A DNA stretch of 64,000 bases, taken from Planctomycetia bacterium (GTDB lineage: Bacteria > Planctomycetota > Planctomycetia > Pirellulales > PNKZ01). The notes beneath the pieces are model-generated. The model saw only the letters and a program-made list of their open reading frames with translations, had not been told where the DNA came from and made no database searches. This document shows positions 25,261-33,486 of this stretch, one piece after another (the first letter of the stretch is position 1; every line of letters starts with the position of its first letter). Made by a program: the position numbers and the translations under genes. The stretch lies in NCBI GenBank assembly GCA_021413845.1, contig JAIOPP010000020.1, positions 62,001 to 126,000 of the forward strand, written 5' to 3'.

Positions 25261-25614
25261 CTATTGGATCAATCGAACTCGAGTTCCACCGGGCGAAATG
25301 GTAACGAACGATTTGGTCCATTCGAGATGGGTCAATCGTAGCGACTCGGTAACGCAAGCTGACTTCAAAGCGGCGCTCAGACCGCTCAATCGCAGCAGTA
25401 TGATGCCGAAGTGAACACGTCTCAAACGATAAACCAACTCGCCGAAATCCTTATCGGAAGTCATCAGCGGTGACTTTTCCGTAACCGCTTTTTCAAGAAC
25501 CACATCGTCGGAGACACCAGGCGACACTTCCGAGATGTAGATTATCTCGTGCCCCATTGCGCGGGCATGCTCGACGATCGGACGGTCGACGCTTTCATCG
25601 GCAACGATTTTCAT
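25261..25614 (-). CDS. DUF5615 PIN-like protein (probable toxin of a toxin-antitoxin pair)
   Basis: The protein is 117 residues. The N-terminus MKIVADESVDRPIVEHARAMGHEI and the later LMTSDKDFGELVYRL place it in DUF5615, a PIN-like fold with acidic residues (Asp6, Glu7, Asp near residue 54) that could bind metal. In bacteria these proteins are commonly encoded just after a DUF433 gene and are treated as putative ribonuclease toxins. Here the ATG overlaps the stop of the DUF433 gene by four bases (25611-25614), so they are translated together. It is convergent with the preceding gene with a one-base gap between stops. Confidence 0.85.
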   Translation of the reverse strand: MKIVADESVDRPIVEHARAMGHEIIYISEVSPGVSDDVVLEKAVTEKSPLMTSDKDFGELVYRLRRVHFGIILLRLSGLSAALKSACVTESLRLTHLEWTKSFVTISPGGTRVRLIQ

Positions 25615-25853
25615 TTCGCCACTGAGGTAGCATGTACGACTTCGGACTTCATCGAATCCGCCGCGAAGGCCAGGGCAGCTAAAACGGCCTCTCGCGAGAC
25701 GTTCGGGAAGGCGCCGAGGATTTGGTCGATCGTTTCGCCGGCGGCCATGCGCTCCAAGATTAGTTCGACGGTAATACGTGTTCCGACGACAACCGGTTTA
25801 CCGAACATCACACTTGGTTCGGAAGTAATCCATTGCCGATAGGCGGTCGACAT
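25611..25853 (-). CDS. DUF433 antitoxin-like protein
   Basis: The protein is 80 residues. The ATG at 25853 is chosen because TAGGAG lies about 7 nt upstream (complement of 25861-25866) and the DUF433 domain fills the whole product: ITSEPSVMFGKPVVVGTRITVELILERMAAGETIDQILGAFPNVSREAVLAALAFA. This is a winged-helix or HTH-like domain. Its gene lies directly before a DUF5615 gene, the standard arrangement of this putative antitoxin-toxin pair. The longer open frame to 26105 runs into the 3' end of xylA and is not supported. Confidence 0.85.
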   Translation of the reverse strand: MSTAYRQWITSEPSVMFGKPVVVGTRITVELILERMAAGETIDQILGAFPNVSREAVLAALAFAADSMKSEVVHATSVAK

Positions 25854-25868
25854 CGCAAAGCTCCTAAC

Positions 25869-25905
25869 AAAAAAGGCCTGAGCGATCGGTGGATCGCCCA
25901 GGCCT
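25869..25905 (-). terminator. xylA: Intrinsic terminator downstream of xylA
   Basis: Read on the minus strand, a 14-bp stem (25892-25905 with 25874-25887, one G-U pair) with loop CACC is followed by six T (the A run at 25869-25874). It begins about 53 nt after the xylA stop and ends three bases before the SD of the DUF433 gene. Confidence 0.88.
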
Positions 25906-25934
25906 ATTATACAACGCTCGGAAATCATTGCGAA
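25906..25934 (-). promoter_or_regulatory. Promoter of the DUF433/DUF5615 pair, abutting the xylA terminator
   Basis: On the minus strand, TTCGCA (25934-25929) as -35 lies 17 nt from a perfect TATAAT (25911-25906). The -10 touches the first base of the terminator stem, so the start site (about 25899) would fall inside the 5' arm. The resulting RNA would lack part of that arm and so escape termination, letting the pair be transcribed independently of xylA. Confidence 0.6.
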
Positions 25935-25957
25935 TTCCGTGATGCCATGGATGTTCT

Positions 25958-27268
25958 CTACAAATACATATTGATCGTATTCTCGATCAATTCTTGTCGG
26001 CCGCTGCGGTTGGCGGTGATTTCGCCCTTGTCGAGCATGTATTTTTCGAGTGAGGCGAACGAGGCTTTGCCCCCTTCGATTTCGGCGCCGACTCCGGTGT
26101 CCCACGTGGCGTAACGCTCTTGTAACATCTTCTCGAGCTTGCCGTCGGCGCGAATCGCCGCGGCGATCTTCAGGCCGTGCGCGAAAGCGTCCATGCCGCC
26201 GATGTGGGCATAGAACAAATCAACCGGCTCGAAGCTTTCGCGGCGCACCTTAGCGTCGAAGTTCACGCCGCCCGGGGAGATGCCGCCGTACTTCAAGATC
26301 GAGAGCATGCACTGCGTCGTCAGGTAGACGTCGGTCGGGAACTGGTCGGTATCCCAACCGAGGAGCAAGTCGCCGGTGTTGGCGTCGATCGAACCGAGCA
26401 TTCCTTGCATGCCCGCGTATTCGAGCTCGTGCATCATCGAGTGGCCGGCGAGCGTGGCATGGTTCGTTTCGATATTCATCTTCACGTGCTTCTCCAAGCC
26501 GTAGGCACGGAGGAAGTTCACGCAAGCGGCAACGTCGTAATCGTATTGATGCTTGGTCGGCTCCTTCGGCTTCGGCTCGAAGAGGAACTGGCCGGTGAAG
26601 CCGATCTGCTTCGCATAGTCGACCGCCATGTGCATGAACTTCGCGAGATGATCGATCTCGCGCTTCATGTCGGTGTTGAAGATGCACTGATAACCTTCAC
26701 GACCGCCCCAGAACACATAGTTCTCGCCGCCGAGCTCCTTCGTTACCTCGATGGCCTTCTTCACCTGCGCGGCGGCGTAAGCAAACGCATCGGCATTGGA
26801 GCTGGTCGCCGCTCCGTGCATATAGCGTGGGTTGCTGAAGAGGTTGGCCGTGCCCCAGAGCAGCTTGATGCCACTCCGGCCTTGCTCTTCCTTCAACGTC
26901 TTCACGACGGCGTCGAGATTCTTATTGCTCTCGGCGAGCGTTTTTCCTTCGGGTGCGACGTCCCGATCGTGGAAGCAATAGAAACCGGCACCGAGCTTCT
27001 CCATAAACTCAAACGCGACGCGAGCCCGATTGCAGGCGTTCTCGACGTTGTCGACCGGACCTTCCCACGGACGGAGCATCGTGCCGGGACCGAACGGATC
27101 GCTACCCGTCCCGCGAAACGTGTGCCAGTAAGCGACGCCGAACCGCAGATGGTCGAACATCGTTTTGCCTTCGACCTTGGCTGTAGCGTCGTAGTGTCGA
27201 AACGCCAGCGGATTCTTCGACTGCGGACCTTCGTATTTGATCTTAGAGATATCGGCGAAAGCGGCCAT
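25958..27268 (-). CDS. xylA: Xylose isomerase
   Basis: The protein is 436 residues, normal for the longer (class II) xylose isomerases. Family blocks are present in order: [50 protein letters not shown] (catalytic His/Asp), [29 protein letters not shown] (metal ligand Glu), [14 protein letters not shown] (metal and substrate side), [20 protein letters not shown] and [13 protein letters not shown]. It interconverts D-xylose and D-xylulose with divalent metal. No xylulokinase is adjacent. It lies 120 nt downstream of the heme-tailed sugar dehydrogenase on the same strand and is followed by a strong terminator. Confidence 0.97.
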   Translation of the reverse strand: MAAFADISKIKYEGPQSKNPLAFRHYDATAKVEGKTMFDHLRFGVAYWHTFRGTGSDPFGPGTMLRPWEGPVDNVENACNRARVAFEFMEKLGAGFYCFHDRDVAPEGKTLAESNKNLDAVVKTLKEEQGRSGIKLLWGTANLFSNPRYMHGAATSSNADAFAYAAAQVKKAIEVTKELGGENYVFWGGREGYQCIFNTDMKREIDHLAKFMHMAVDYAKQIGFTGQFLFEPKPKEPTKHQYDYDVAACVNFLRAYGLEKHVKMNIETNHATLAGHSMMHELEYAGMQGMLGSIDANTGDLLLGWDTDQFPTDVYLTTQCMLSILKYGGISPGGVNFDAKVRRESFEPVDLFYAHIGGMDAFAHGLKIAAAIRADGKLEKMLQERYATWDTGVGAEIEGGKASFASLEKYMLDKGEITANRSGRQELIENTINMYL

Positions 27269-27325
27269 GACGGCGTCCTCGAGTGGGCGGTGTATGAAGG
27301 CAACGTGGAAGATCGAACCAGCTAT

Positions 27326-27339
27326 TTTGCAGATGCAAA
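27326..27339. promoter_or_regulatory. Palindrome upstream of xylA, possible operator
   Basis: The sequence TTTGCAGATGCAAA is a perfect 6+2+6 inverted repeat 58 nt upstream of the xylA ATG. It could bind a dimeric repressor, but no regulator gene is adjacent and a 6-bp half-site could be chance. Confidence 0.3.
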
Positions 27340-27388
27340 GCCCCTTCGCAAGGACCTCGCCGTCCGTCGATGAGTGGCTTTTTTGCGG

Positions 27389-30370
27389 CTACTTCGGGCT
27401 TTTCTCTAGGCTTTTCGGCGGGGCTTTCTGCGACCGGACATACTCGAACAAATCGGCGGCTTCCTGGCTCGTCAGATCGCTCAAGATGCGGTCGGGCATC
27501 AACGACTTGTCGCTCTTCTTCAACTCCTCGATGCTCTTACGCGGCAGCCGAACGATCAACCGTTCGGGCGTCTTGAGCACGACCTCTTGTACATTTTGCT
27601 CGACGATCAAGCCGATCAACGTACGGCCGTCGTCGGTGACGACGCTGTAGGCCGCGAACGGGTCGTCGATCTTCAGCGATGGGTTTAACACGTGCTGCAC
27701 CATGTCGCCAAGCGACGGATACTTCTTGGTAATCTCCTGCAGCGTGGGGCCGATCGACTTCTGCTTGTCGTCAAGTTCATGGCAATTGCGGCAGCGTGCG
27801 CCGTCGCTGAAATAGATGAGCTTGCCTCGATCGTGATCGCCGGTTTTGCCGAGAATCACCAGCGGATCGATCGTCGGCCCGAGCGTGGCCCGGCGTTGCG
27901 ACTCCGGGATAAACGTTTCGAACAATCCGCGAACATCGCTCTTCGACGTCTTCACACCGGCTGCGACCGCGGCTTGAAATTCCGCTTCGGGCAGCTTACC
28001 GCCGTGCATCTTGGCGACCAACGCGAGAGCGTCGCTTGTATTTTTCACGGCGTCTTCGGCCGGCATGTTAGCGACAGACGACGCTGCGTTCGGCGACAGC
28101 GAACGAATCCATTCGTCGATCAAGGCCACACCTCGACTATCGACGACGCGCGAGCCGATATACGGCATCCGTGCGTATCCGAGCTTCGACATGCGATAGA
28201 GCAACACGCTATGCGACGGTTCTCCCGGTACGATCAGCTTGGCATCCGAAAGACCGAACGTCCCGATGCCGGTCCCTTTGTTCGTGTTCAGCTTCTCGAA
28301 CGGCAAGTCGCGCCGCAAGAAAAACGACACGATCGCGTTACCGCCGGGATGATGACAGGCGCTGCAATTGGCGTGCAGGTAGCTGCGGGCCCGATCGTCG
28401 AACGGTTTCGCGGGATCGTGCGGATCGACGAGGCTCCACTTCGCTCCACCAGCCGGCGAAGGGGAGGGGGCGACGATTCCGGCAGCGGATAGTTGCATCA
28501 AGTTCGATATCGCAGCAGCCGGCCCCGACGAGGGCGATCCACTTAGATCGAGTTGTTGCGGCGTGAATCCGAGAATGAACTTCGGGCCGACGTTGTGGCA
28601 GAGTTTGCATTCATTCACGGCATTGACATGCCAGGTCCGATCGAGCGGCTCTCGAGCACCGGGCCCCGCGACCGAGGCTTCCTGGCGCAACGACTTACTT
28701 GTGCCGACCGACGATACCAGTTCGGCATCCGTTCCTTCATCGTTCCAAAGGTAGCTGTACGGTCGCCACGTGCCGTCTTCGTAGTGGAGAATTTGCGTCT
28801 CTAAGCGAATCGCACCGGGATTGTTAGGCAACGTGACATTCTTCGCAAACACGGTCCCTTCCGGATACGTCAACGATTCGTAAGCGTACGACACCGGAAT
28901 CGGCTCGGTGCCGGGTGCGGCGACGAACCGCGCGCCTTCAGCCCCGTCCATCCAGCGCGGCGCGACAACCGAATACGGCACGACACCGGCGGCCGGCTTC
29001 AGTTCCTTGAGCTTCGTCTTCGGGTCCGAAACGAAGAGCCCCGTCTCGCTCAGCTTTCGCGGGAACGTCGCCGAGTTGTCTTTCTTGTCCGACGGCAGCA
29101 ACTCGTAAATCTTTCCGGTCGCGTCGTAGTCGAGCACGTAGATTTCGCCCGCGCTTGCTTCCGTAAAGGCGACGATGCGTAAGTCGGTGTCGCAGAGGGT
29201 CGTGCCGGCGTACGAGTTGTCTTCATCGGGTTGCACGCTCCAGATCGTGCCGGTGATGTAGTCGCCGTAGACGAACGCGCCGTTGAGCCCCGGCAGCTTC
29301 TTACCCCGATAAACAGGGCCGCCGATAACCGAATTGGCTTCCGTGTGGGAGTGATCTTTGATCGGCGGCACGATCGGCGTCGGCCCGACCTTTACTTCGC
29401 TCCGGAGCGCGGCGCGTCCTTCCATCACCGGCCAACCGCAATTGCTGCCCGGCGCGAGGCGATGCACTACTTCCCACGTCTCCCAGCCGTTGTCGGCGAC
29501 GAACACACCGCCGGTCTGTGGGTCGATGCCGAACTTCCACGGGTTGCGCAAGCCGTAAGAATAGATTTCGGGCCGAGCGCCTGAAAGCGCGACGAACGGA
29601 TTGCCGCTCGGCACGGTGTAGGTCCGTTCGCCGGCTGCGCGGTCGACGTCGATTCGCAGCACCGCGCCGAGCAAGTCGTCGACCGTTTGCCCGGTCGTCA
29701 GCCCATCGGGCGGGTTCGGGCCCGAGCCGTCGCCGGTGGAAATATAAAGATAACCGTCGGTGCCGAACTCCAGGCAGCCGCCGTTGTGGCCGCCCGACGG
29801 CCACTTGATGACGACCTGTTCGCTATCCGCGAGAAGCTTCGGCGGGGCGTTGCCGGCGGCCGGCGAACGATCGAGCGTGAACCGCGAGACACGCGTCAGG
29901 CCGCCCCCCTCGGGATGAACGTAGCACAGAAACAGATAACCGTTCTCGACGAACTTCGGATGGCATTCGGCGTCGAAGAGCGAGATATTTTGCTGAGTCG
30001 ATCCGGCAGGCAACAACGACTGCAAGTCGACGAGCAAGTCGGCTTGTGCGATTTCATAATCCTTCGGAAAGCTGAAAACCTTGCCCGCCATCTCCGTAAT
30101 GAGAAGTCGCTTCGAGCCGGGAAGCTCTTCAATGCTCGTCGGCTTCTCGAATCGCAATTCCGGAAACGCCGACACGACGCGATACGGCTCGGGCTTCTCC
30201 GGCGAACCGTGAATGCGTGAGGTCGTCCAAGGCTGACGCTTCGAGGAACTCGCCGCCGTCCGTTCGCCGGCCGTCTGTGCGTCAACGGTCGTGAGCATGA
30301 GCCAGATCGCAGCCACGCCGAGGCTACCTACGGCAAACAAAGATCGAATCGAGAGGCGACGAACGAGCAT
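27389..30370 (-). CDS. Secreted sugar dehydrogenase (glucose/sorbosone type beta-propeller) with three c-type heme sites
   Basis: The protein is 993 residues from ATG 30370 (GGAAGGA lies upstream). A signal peptide (MLVRRLSIRSLFAVGSLGVAAIWLMLTTVDA) precedes a six-bladed propeller of the soluble aldose/sorbosone dehydrogenase type (residues about 50-440; LLITEMAGKVFSFPKDYE, GGHNGGCLEFGTDGYLYISTGDGSG, YGLRNPWKFGIDPQTGGVFVADNG). Three CxxCH heme motifs follow: CKLCH (588), CSACH (669) and CRNCH (860). The region between the second and third has the look of planctomycete cytochrome c domains of membrane-bound dehydrogenases (VDSRGVALIDEWIRSL, GKTGDHDRGKLIYFSDGARC). It probably oxidises a sugar in the periplasm and hands electrons to c-type cytochromes; PQQ binding is assumed from the fold. 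Substrate unknown. Confidence 0.88.
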   Translation of the reverse strand: MLVRRLSIRSLFAVGSLGVAAIWLMLTTVDAQTAGERTAASSSKRQPWTTSRIHGSPEKPEPYRVVSAFPELRFEKPTSIEELPGSKRLLITEMAGKVFSFPKDYEIAQADLLVDLQSLLPAGSTQQNISLFDAECHPKFVENGYLFLCYVHPEGGGLTRVSRFTLDRSPAAGNAPPKLLADSEQVVIKWPSGGHNGGCLEFGTDGYLYISTGDGSGPNPPDGLTTGQTVDDLLGAVLRIDVDRAAGERTYTVPSGNPFVALSGARPEIYSYGLRNPWKFGIDPQTGGVFVADNGWETWEVVHRLAPGSNCGWPVMEGRAALRSEVKVGPTPIVPPIKDHSHTEANSVIGGPVYRGKKLPGLNGAFVYGDYITGTIWSVQPDEDNSYAGTTLCDTDLRIVAFTEASAGEIYVLDYDATGKIYELLPSDKKDNSATFPRKLSETGLFVSDPKTKLKELKPAAGVVPYSVVAPRWMDGAEGARFVAAPGTEPIPVSYAYESLTYPEGTVFAKNVTLPNNPGAIRLETQILHYEDGTWRPYSYLWNDEGTDAELVSSVGTSKSLRQEASVAGPGAREPLDRTWHVNAVNECKLCHNVGPKFILGFTPQQLDLSGSPSSGPAAAISNLMQLSAAGIVAPSPSPAGGAKWSLVDPHDPAKPFDDRARSYLHANCSACHHPGGNAIVSFFLRRDLPFEKLNTNKGTGIGTFGLSDAKLIVPGEPSHSVLLYRMSKLGYARMPYIGSRVVDSRGVALIDEWIRSLSPNAASSVANMPAEDAVKNTSDALALVAKMHGGKLPEAEFQAAVAAGVKTSKSDVRGLFETFIPESQRRATLGPTIDPLVILGKTGDHDRGKLIYFSDGARCRNCHELDDKQKSIGPTLQEITKKYPSLGDMVQHVLNPSLKIDDPFAAYSVVTDDGRTLIGLIVEQNVQEVVLKTPERLIVRLPRKSIEELKKSDKSLMPDRILSDLTSQEAADLFEYVRSQKAPPKSLEKSPK

Positions 30371-30487
30371 TGCAAAATCCTTCCACACCGAGAGGGCCTG
30401 TGGGGTACGAATGCGAATAGTATCGCAGAATATGATTCCGGCTCAACAACCGGAGAGAAACTCAGGAAACACCGAACGGGAAGGGCG

Positions 30488-31849
30488 TTATTCCGCCGGT
30501 TCGGCAGCCGGCTGCGGCTCGGAGATTTCCGCGCGTCGCACGATCAACCGTGCGATCCGCATGTCGGCCATTTCATCTACATGGAGCTTGTATTGCCCCA
30601 CGACGACTTCGTCTCCCACTTCGGCCGAGCGGCGGAGTTGCGTCAAGGTATAGCCGGCGATCGTCTCGTAGCCTTCTTGCTCGCTCAGTTCCGTGCCGAA
30701 CTGTTCGTTGAATTCGCTGACCGTCATTAAGCCGGAAATCGACGCGGAGCCGTCGGCATGTACCTCAACCGGATGCCGCGACTCTTCTTCGTTCGTGTCG
30801 AACTCGTCGCGCACGTCGCCGACGAGCTCTTCAAGAATATCCTCGAACGTAACGATGCCCGCCGTGCCGCCGTATTCGTCGATCACGACCGCCATGTGGC
30901 ACTGTTTCGCGAGCATTTCCGACAAGAGATCGTCTATCGACAACACGCCCGGCACCGAGATCACCGGGCGAATCAGACTGCGCAAGCTGAAAGCCGGCTT
31001 GCGCCCTTCTTGCGTTTGATACACCATTTCGAACAAGTCTTTGATGTTCAATACGCCGATGATATTGTCGAGCGATTCTTCATAGACCGGGAAGCGCGTG
31101 AAGCGGCGCGTGGCGGCCAGTTCGATCAGCTGCGGAAACTTCGCGTTCGACGGAATCCCCTCGACTTCCGTGCGCGGCATCATCACTTGGCTCACGCGCT
31201 TGTCGCCGAAGTCGAACACGCGGCGGAGCATACGCTCTTCACTCGGTTTCAAGATGCCGGCCTCGCGGCTCTGCGCGACGAGCATTTCCAACTCTTCCAC
31301 GGAATGAATCGACGCGTGATCGTCGGTGCTCGATAAGCCGAATGAGCGGACGACGAGATTGCCGATGCCGTTCATCAACAGCACGATCGGGCGAAAGATT
31401 CGATTGAAGATCGCCAGCGGTCGCGCGACCCACATCGCGGTCATTTCGCTTCGCTGCAGCGCAATCGACTTAGGGACCAACTCCCCCATCACGATATGCA
31501 GCGCCGTGATCAGAAAGAAACTCACGCCGAACGCCAGCGCGTGCGAAAGAACCTTCGAGCCTTCGCCGACGATCGACGCGAACACCGGATCGAACAACCG
31601 AGCCAATGCAGGCTCGCCGACCCAACCCAAGGCCAAGCTTGCGAGCGTAATCCCCAACTGCGTGGCGGCGATATAGTTGTCGAGATGTTCCAGTTGCCCT
31701 TGGACGATCTTCGCGCTTCGTCTCCCTTCGGCGACGAGCTGATCGATGCGCGTCTTGCGCACTTTCACCAGCGCAAATTCCGCGGCGACGAAAAAACCAT
31801 TCGCGGCGACCAAGGCCAAGACGGCGAGCGTTCCCCAAACAAAGTCCAT
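30488..31849 (-). CDS. CNNM/CorC-family integral membrane protein (DUF21-CBS-CorC_HlyC)
   Basis: The protein is 453 residues with four hydrophobic segments in the N-terminal DUF21 domain (MDFVWGTLAVLALVAANGFFVAAEFALV, ITLASLALGWVG, ALAFGVSFFLITALHIVMGELVP). A pair of CBS nucleotide-binding domains follows (VMMPRTEVEGI, FTRFPVYEESLDNIIGVLNIKDLFE, CHMAVVIDEYGGTAGIVTFEDILEELVGD). The end is the CorC_HlyC domain (SASISGLMTVSEFNEQFGTELSE). This family exports Mg2+ or other divalent cations; the old label hemolysin is not meaningful. The C-terminus is Pro/Glu/Ala-rich. It sits between an SDR gene and the sugar dehydrogenase on the same strand. Confidence 0.92.
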   Translation of the reverse strand: MDFVWGTLAVLALVAANGFFVAAEFALVKVRKTRIDQLVAEGRRSAKIVQGQLEHLDNYIAATQLGITLASLALGWVGEPALARLFDPVFASIVGEGSKVLSHALAFGVSFFLITALHIVMGELVPKSIALQRSEMTAMWVARPLAIFNRIFRPIVLLMNGIGNLVVRSFGLSSTDDHASIHSVEELEMLVAQSREAGILKPSEERMLRRVFDFGDKRVSQVMMPRTEVEGIPSNAKFPQLIELAATRRFTRFPVYEESLDNIIGVLNIKDLFEMVYQTQEGRKPAFSLRSLIRPVISVPGVLSIDDLLSEMLAKQCHMAVVIDEYGGTAGIVTFEDILEELVGDVRDEFDTNEEESRHPVEVHADGSASISGLMTVSEFNEQFGTELSEQEGYETIAGYTLTQLRRSAEVGDEVVVGQYKLHVDEMADMRIARLIVRRAEISEPQPAAEPAE

Positions 31850-31975
31850 GAGTGTCGCTTTCGATCATCCGAAACTCGTGCAGAGCGGAACCCCGACCGC
31901 TCATCGGCTGCAAACGCCGCGCCTCGACCGAACAAATGTCCTCGGCCGAAATAGTGTAGCCGATTCCGACCAAGT

Positions 31976-32794
31976 TCAGGTGAACTTCCGGATTAACCAG
32001 TCGGCTAAAACAGGGGAAGTCTGCATCAGCGTAAACAGAATTCGAGCCTTCCACGGCACGATCAACTCCCCCCGACGTCGCTCGCACGCAGTCAAGATTT
32101 TCGCCGCCAAAACCTCGGGCTGTATTCGACTTACCTTCACACCTCCGCCCGGTTTTCGGGCGCTCTCGGGCAACTTCGCCAACTCTTCCGGGCTCCGCAC
32201 CCGACCGTCGTCGCGTGCAATCGGGCCGGGGCAGACCAGCAACACATGCAACCCTTCGACGGCGAGCTCGAGACGAAGCTGCTGCGTGTAAGCCGTGACG
32301 GCGAACTTCGACGCCGGGTATGCCCCGAGAAAGCGCGAGGCGGCCTTACCGGCAAGCGAGCCGATATTGACCAAGTGCCCTTTCGACGCGATGAGGTGCG
32401 GAGCCGCGGCACGCGTGCAACGCACGACCGCCAACAAGTTCAAGTCGAGCATCTCGCGGAAATCTTCGACCGTCGTCTCGAGCACCCCCTTGCGCATCGA
32501 AAGACCGGCGTTGTTCACCAAGGCATCGATCCGACCGAAGCGTTCGATCGTCCGAGCAATCAGCGCGGCGACGTCTTCGTCGCGCGTCACGTCGGTCGGC
32601 ACGCTGAGGAGGCCGACTTCTCGCGACTGGCCGTTGAGTAAGCGCAACCGCTCTTCAGCGGCTTGTAAAGTCGCCGGAGTACGCGCCGATAAGACGACGT
32701 TCGCTCCGGCGCGAACGAATGCTTCGGCGATCGAATACCCCAATCCGCCGGAAGCTCCGGTGACGACGACGACTTTTTGCGACCAGTAAGACAT
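31976..32794 (-). CDS. Short-chain dehydrogenase/reductase
   Basis: The protein is 272 residues. It has the SDR cofactor site VVTGASGGLGYSIAEAFVRAGANVVLSAR (T-G-x3-G-x-G), LVNNAGLSMRKG (N-N-A-G), the serine in LVNIGSLAGKAA and the catalytic pair in GAYPASKFAVTAY (Tyr-x3-Lys). Residues after the active site, with LRLELAVEGLHVLLVCPGPIARDD, match the NAD(P)H-dependent classical subgroup. The second half ends in a hydrophobic segment (ARILFTLMQTSPVLADWLIRKF) that may touch the membrane. The substrate cannot be told. Confidence 0.9.
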   Translation of the reverse strand: MSYWSQKVVVVTGASGGLGYSIAEAFVRAGANVVLSARTPATLQAAEERLRLLNGQSREVGLLSVPTDVTRDEDVAALIARTIERFGRIDALVNNAGLSMRKGVLETTVEDFREMLDLNLLAVVRCTRAAAPHLIASKGHLVNIGSLAGKAASRFLGAYPASKFAVTAYTQQLRLELAVEGLHVLLVCPGPIARDDGRVRSPEELAKLPESARKPGGGVKVSRIQPEVLAAKILTACERRRGELIVPWKARILFTLMQTSPVLADWLIRKFT

Positions 32795-32831
32795 GACGAA
32801 TTGGATTCTCTAAGGCAACGGCTGCGAAAGC

Positions 32832-33365
32832 TCATTCCGTGATTGGCTTAAATTCCGTAACTTCCCATTCCAAGTCTTGATGCCGTCCCATGATCTGATG
32901 CAGGTATTTTTTCGGATAGCCGAATCGCTCATCGAATCGACAACGAATCATGACGCCGGCCACATCGTTGCCGTATTTCTCTTTCGGCCGCTCCGTGCTT
33001 TCCAAATCGGTATCGACGGTATCGAACATGCCCGGCACCGTCCAAGGCTCCCAAGTTCGCTCTTGTTTCGGCTGAATACCGTTGCGGGTCATCGCCGTCG
33101 GTCGACTATCGCGCACGCTCACCTTAATCTCGCCCGACTGTCGGCCGCTGAGCACGATCGTGATGTCGTAGTCGGCAAGGCCGGCTGCGGCCCAGCGTTC
33201 GCGCGCCGCAGCAAGATCGGCGGGCTTACATTCCGGCAAGCCGGGCCCGATCCATTTGCGAATCCCGATCATCGCCGCCACAACAAGCACCGGAATCAAC
33301 GCTACGACGATCGTGCGACGTGCGATCCCGCGGCGCGCTCTCAAGATTTCCGGATGACAGTCCAT
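32832..33365 (-). CDS. DUF6174-like membrane-anchored protein
   Basis: The protein is 177 residues from the ATG at 33365; an in-frame TTG at 33416 would add 17 residues. A hydrophobic segment (RRTIVVALIPVLVVAAMIGI) anchors it and the rest is outside. The segment RERWAAAGLADYDITIVLSGRQSGEIKVSVRDSRPTAMTRNG matches the DUF6174 layout (W-x-YDITI, then a beta-rich region), and YGNDVAGVMIRCRFDERFGYPKKYLHQIMG closes it. The family has no known function and occurs as membrane-tethered periplasmic proteins. It is divergent from pyk. Confidence 0.6.
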   Translation of the reverse strand: MDCHPEILRARRGIARRTIVVALIPVLVVAAMIGIRKWIGPGLPECKPADLAAARERWAAAGLADYDITIVLSGRQSGEIKVSVRDSRPTAMTRNGIQPKQERTWEPWTVPGMFDTVDTDLESTERPKEKYGNDVAGVMIRCRFDERFGYPKKYLHQIMGRHQDLEWEVTEFKPITE

Positions 33366-33486
33366 ACAGGGGAGGCAAGCGCGCGTAAGAATGACGATGT
33401 AGCGATAACGAAGCAAGCCGCTCGATACGATCGAAGCCGATACAGTATACTCTCAGTCACTCCATTTCAGCACCAGGGATGTTGCC

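Noticed and set aside
26177-27373. 398-residue plus-strand ORF over xylA
   Set aside because: Antisense shadow of xylA with no family signal.
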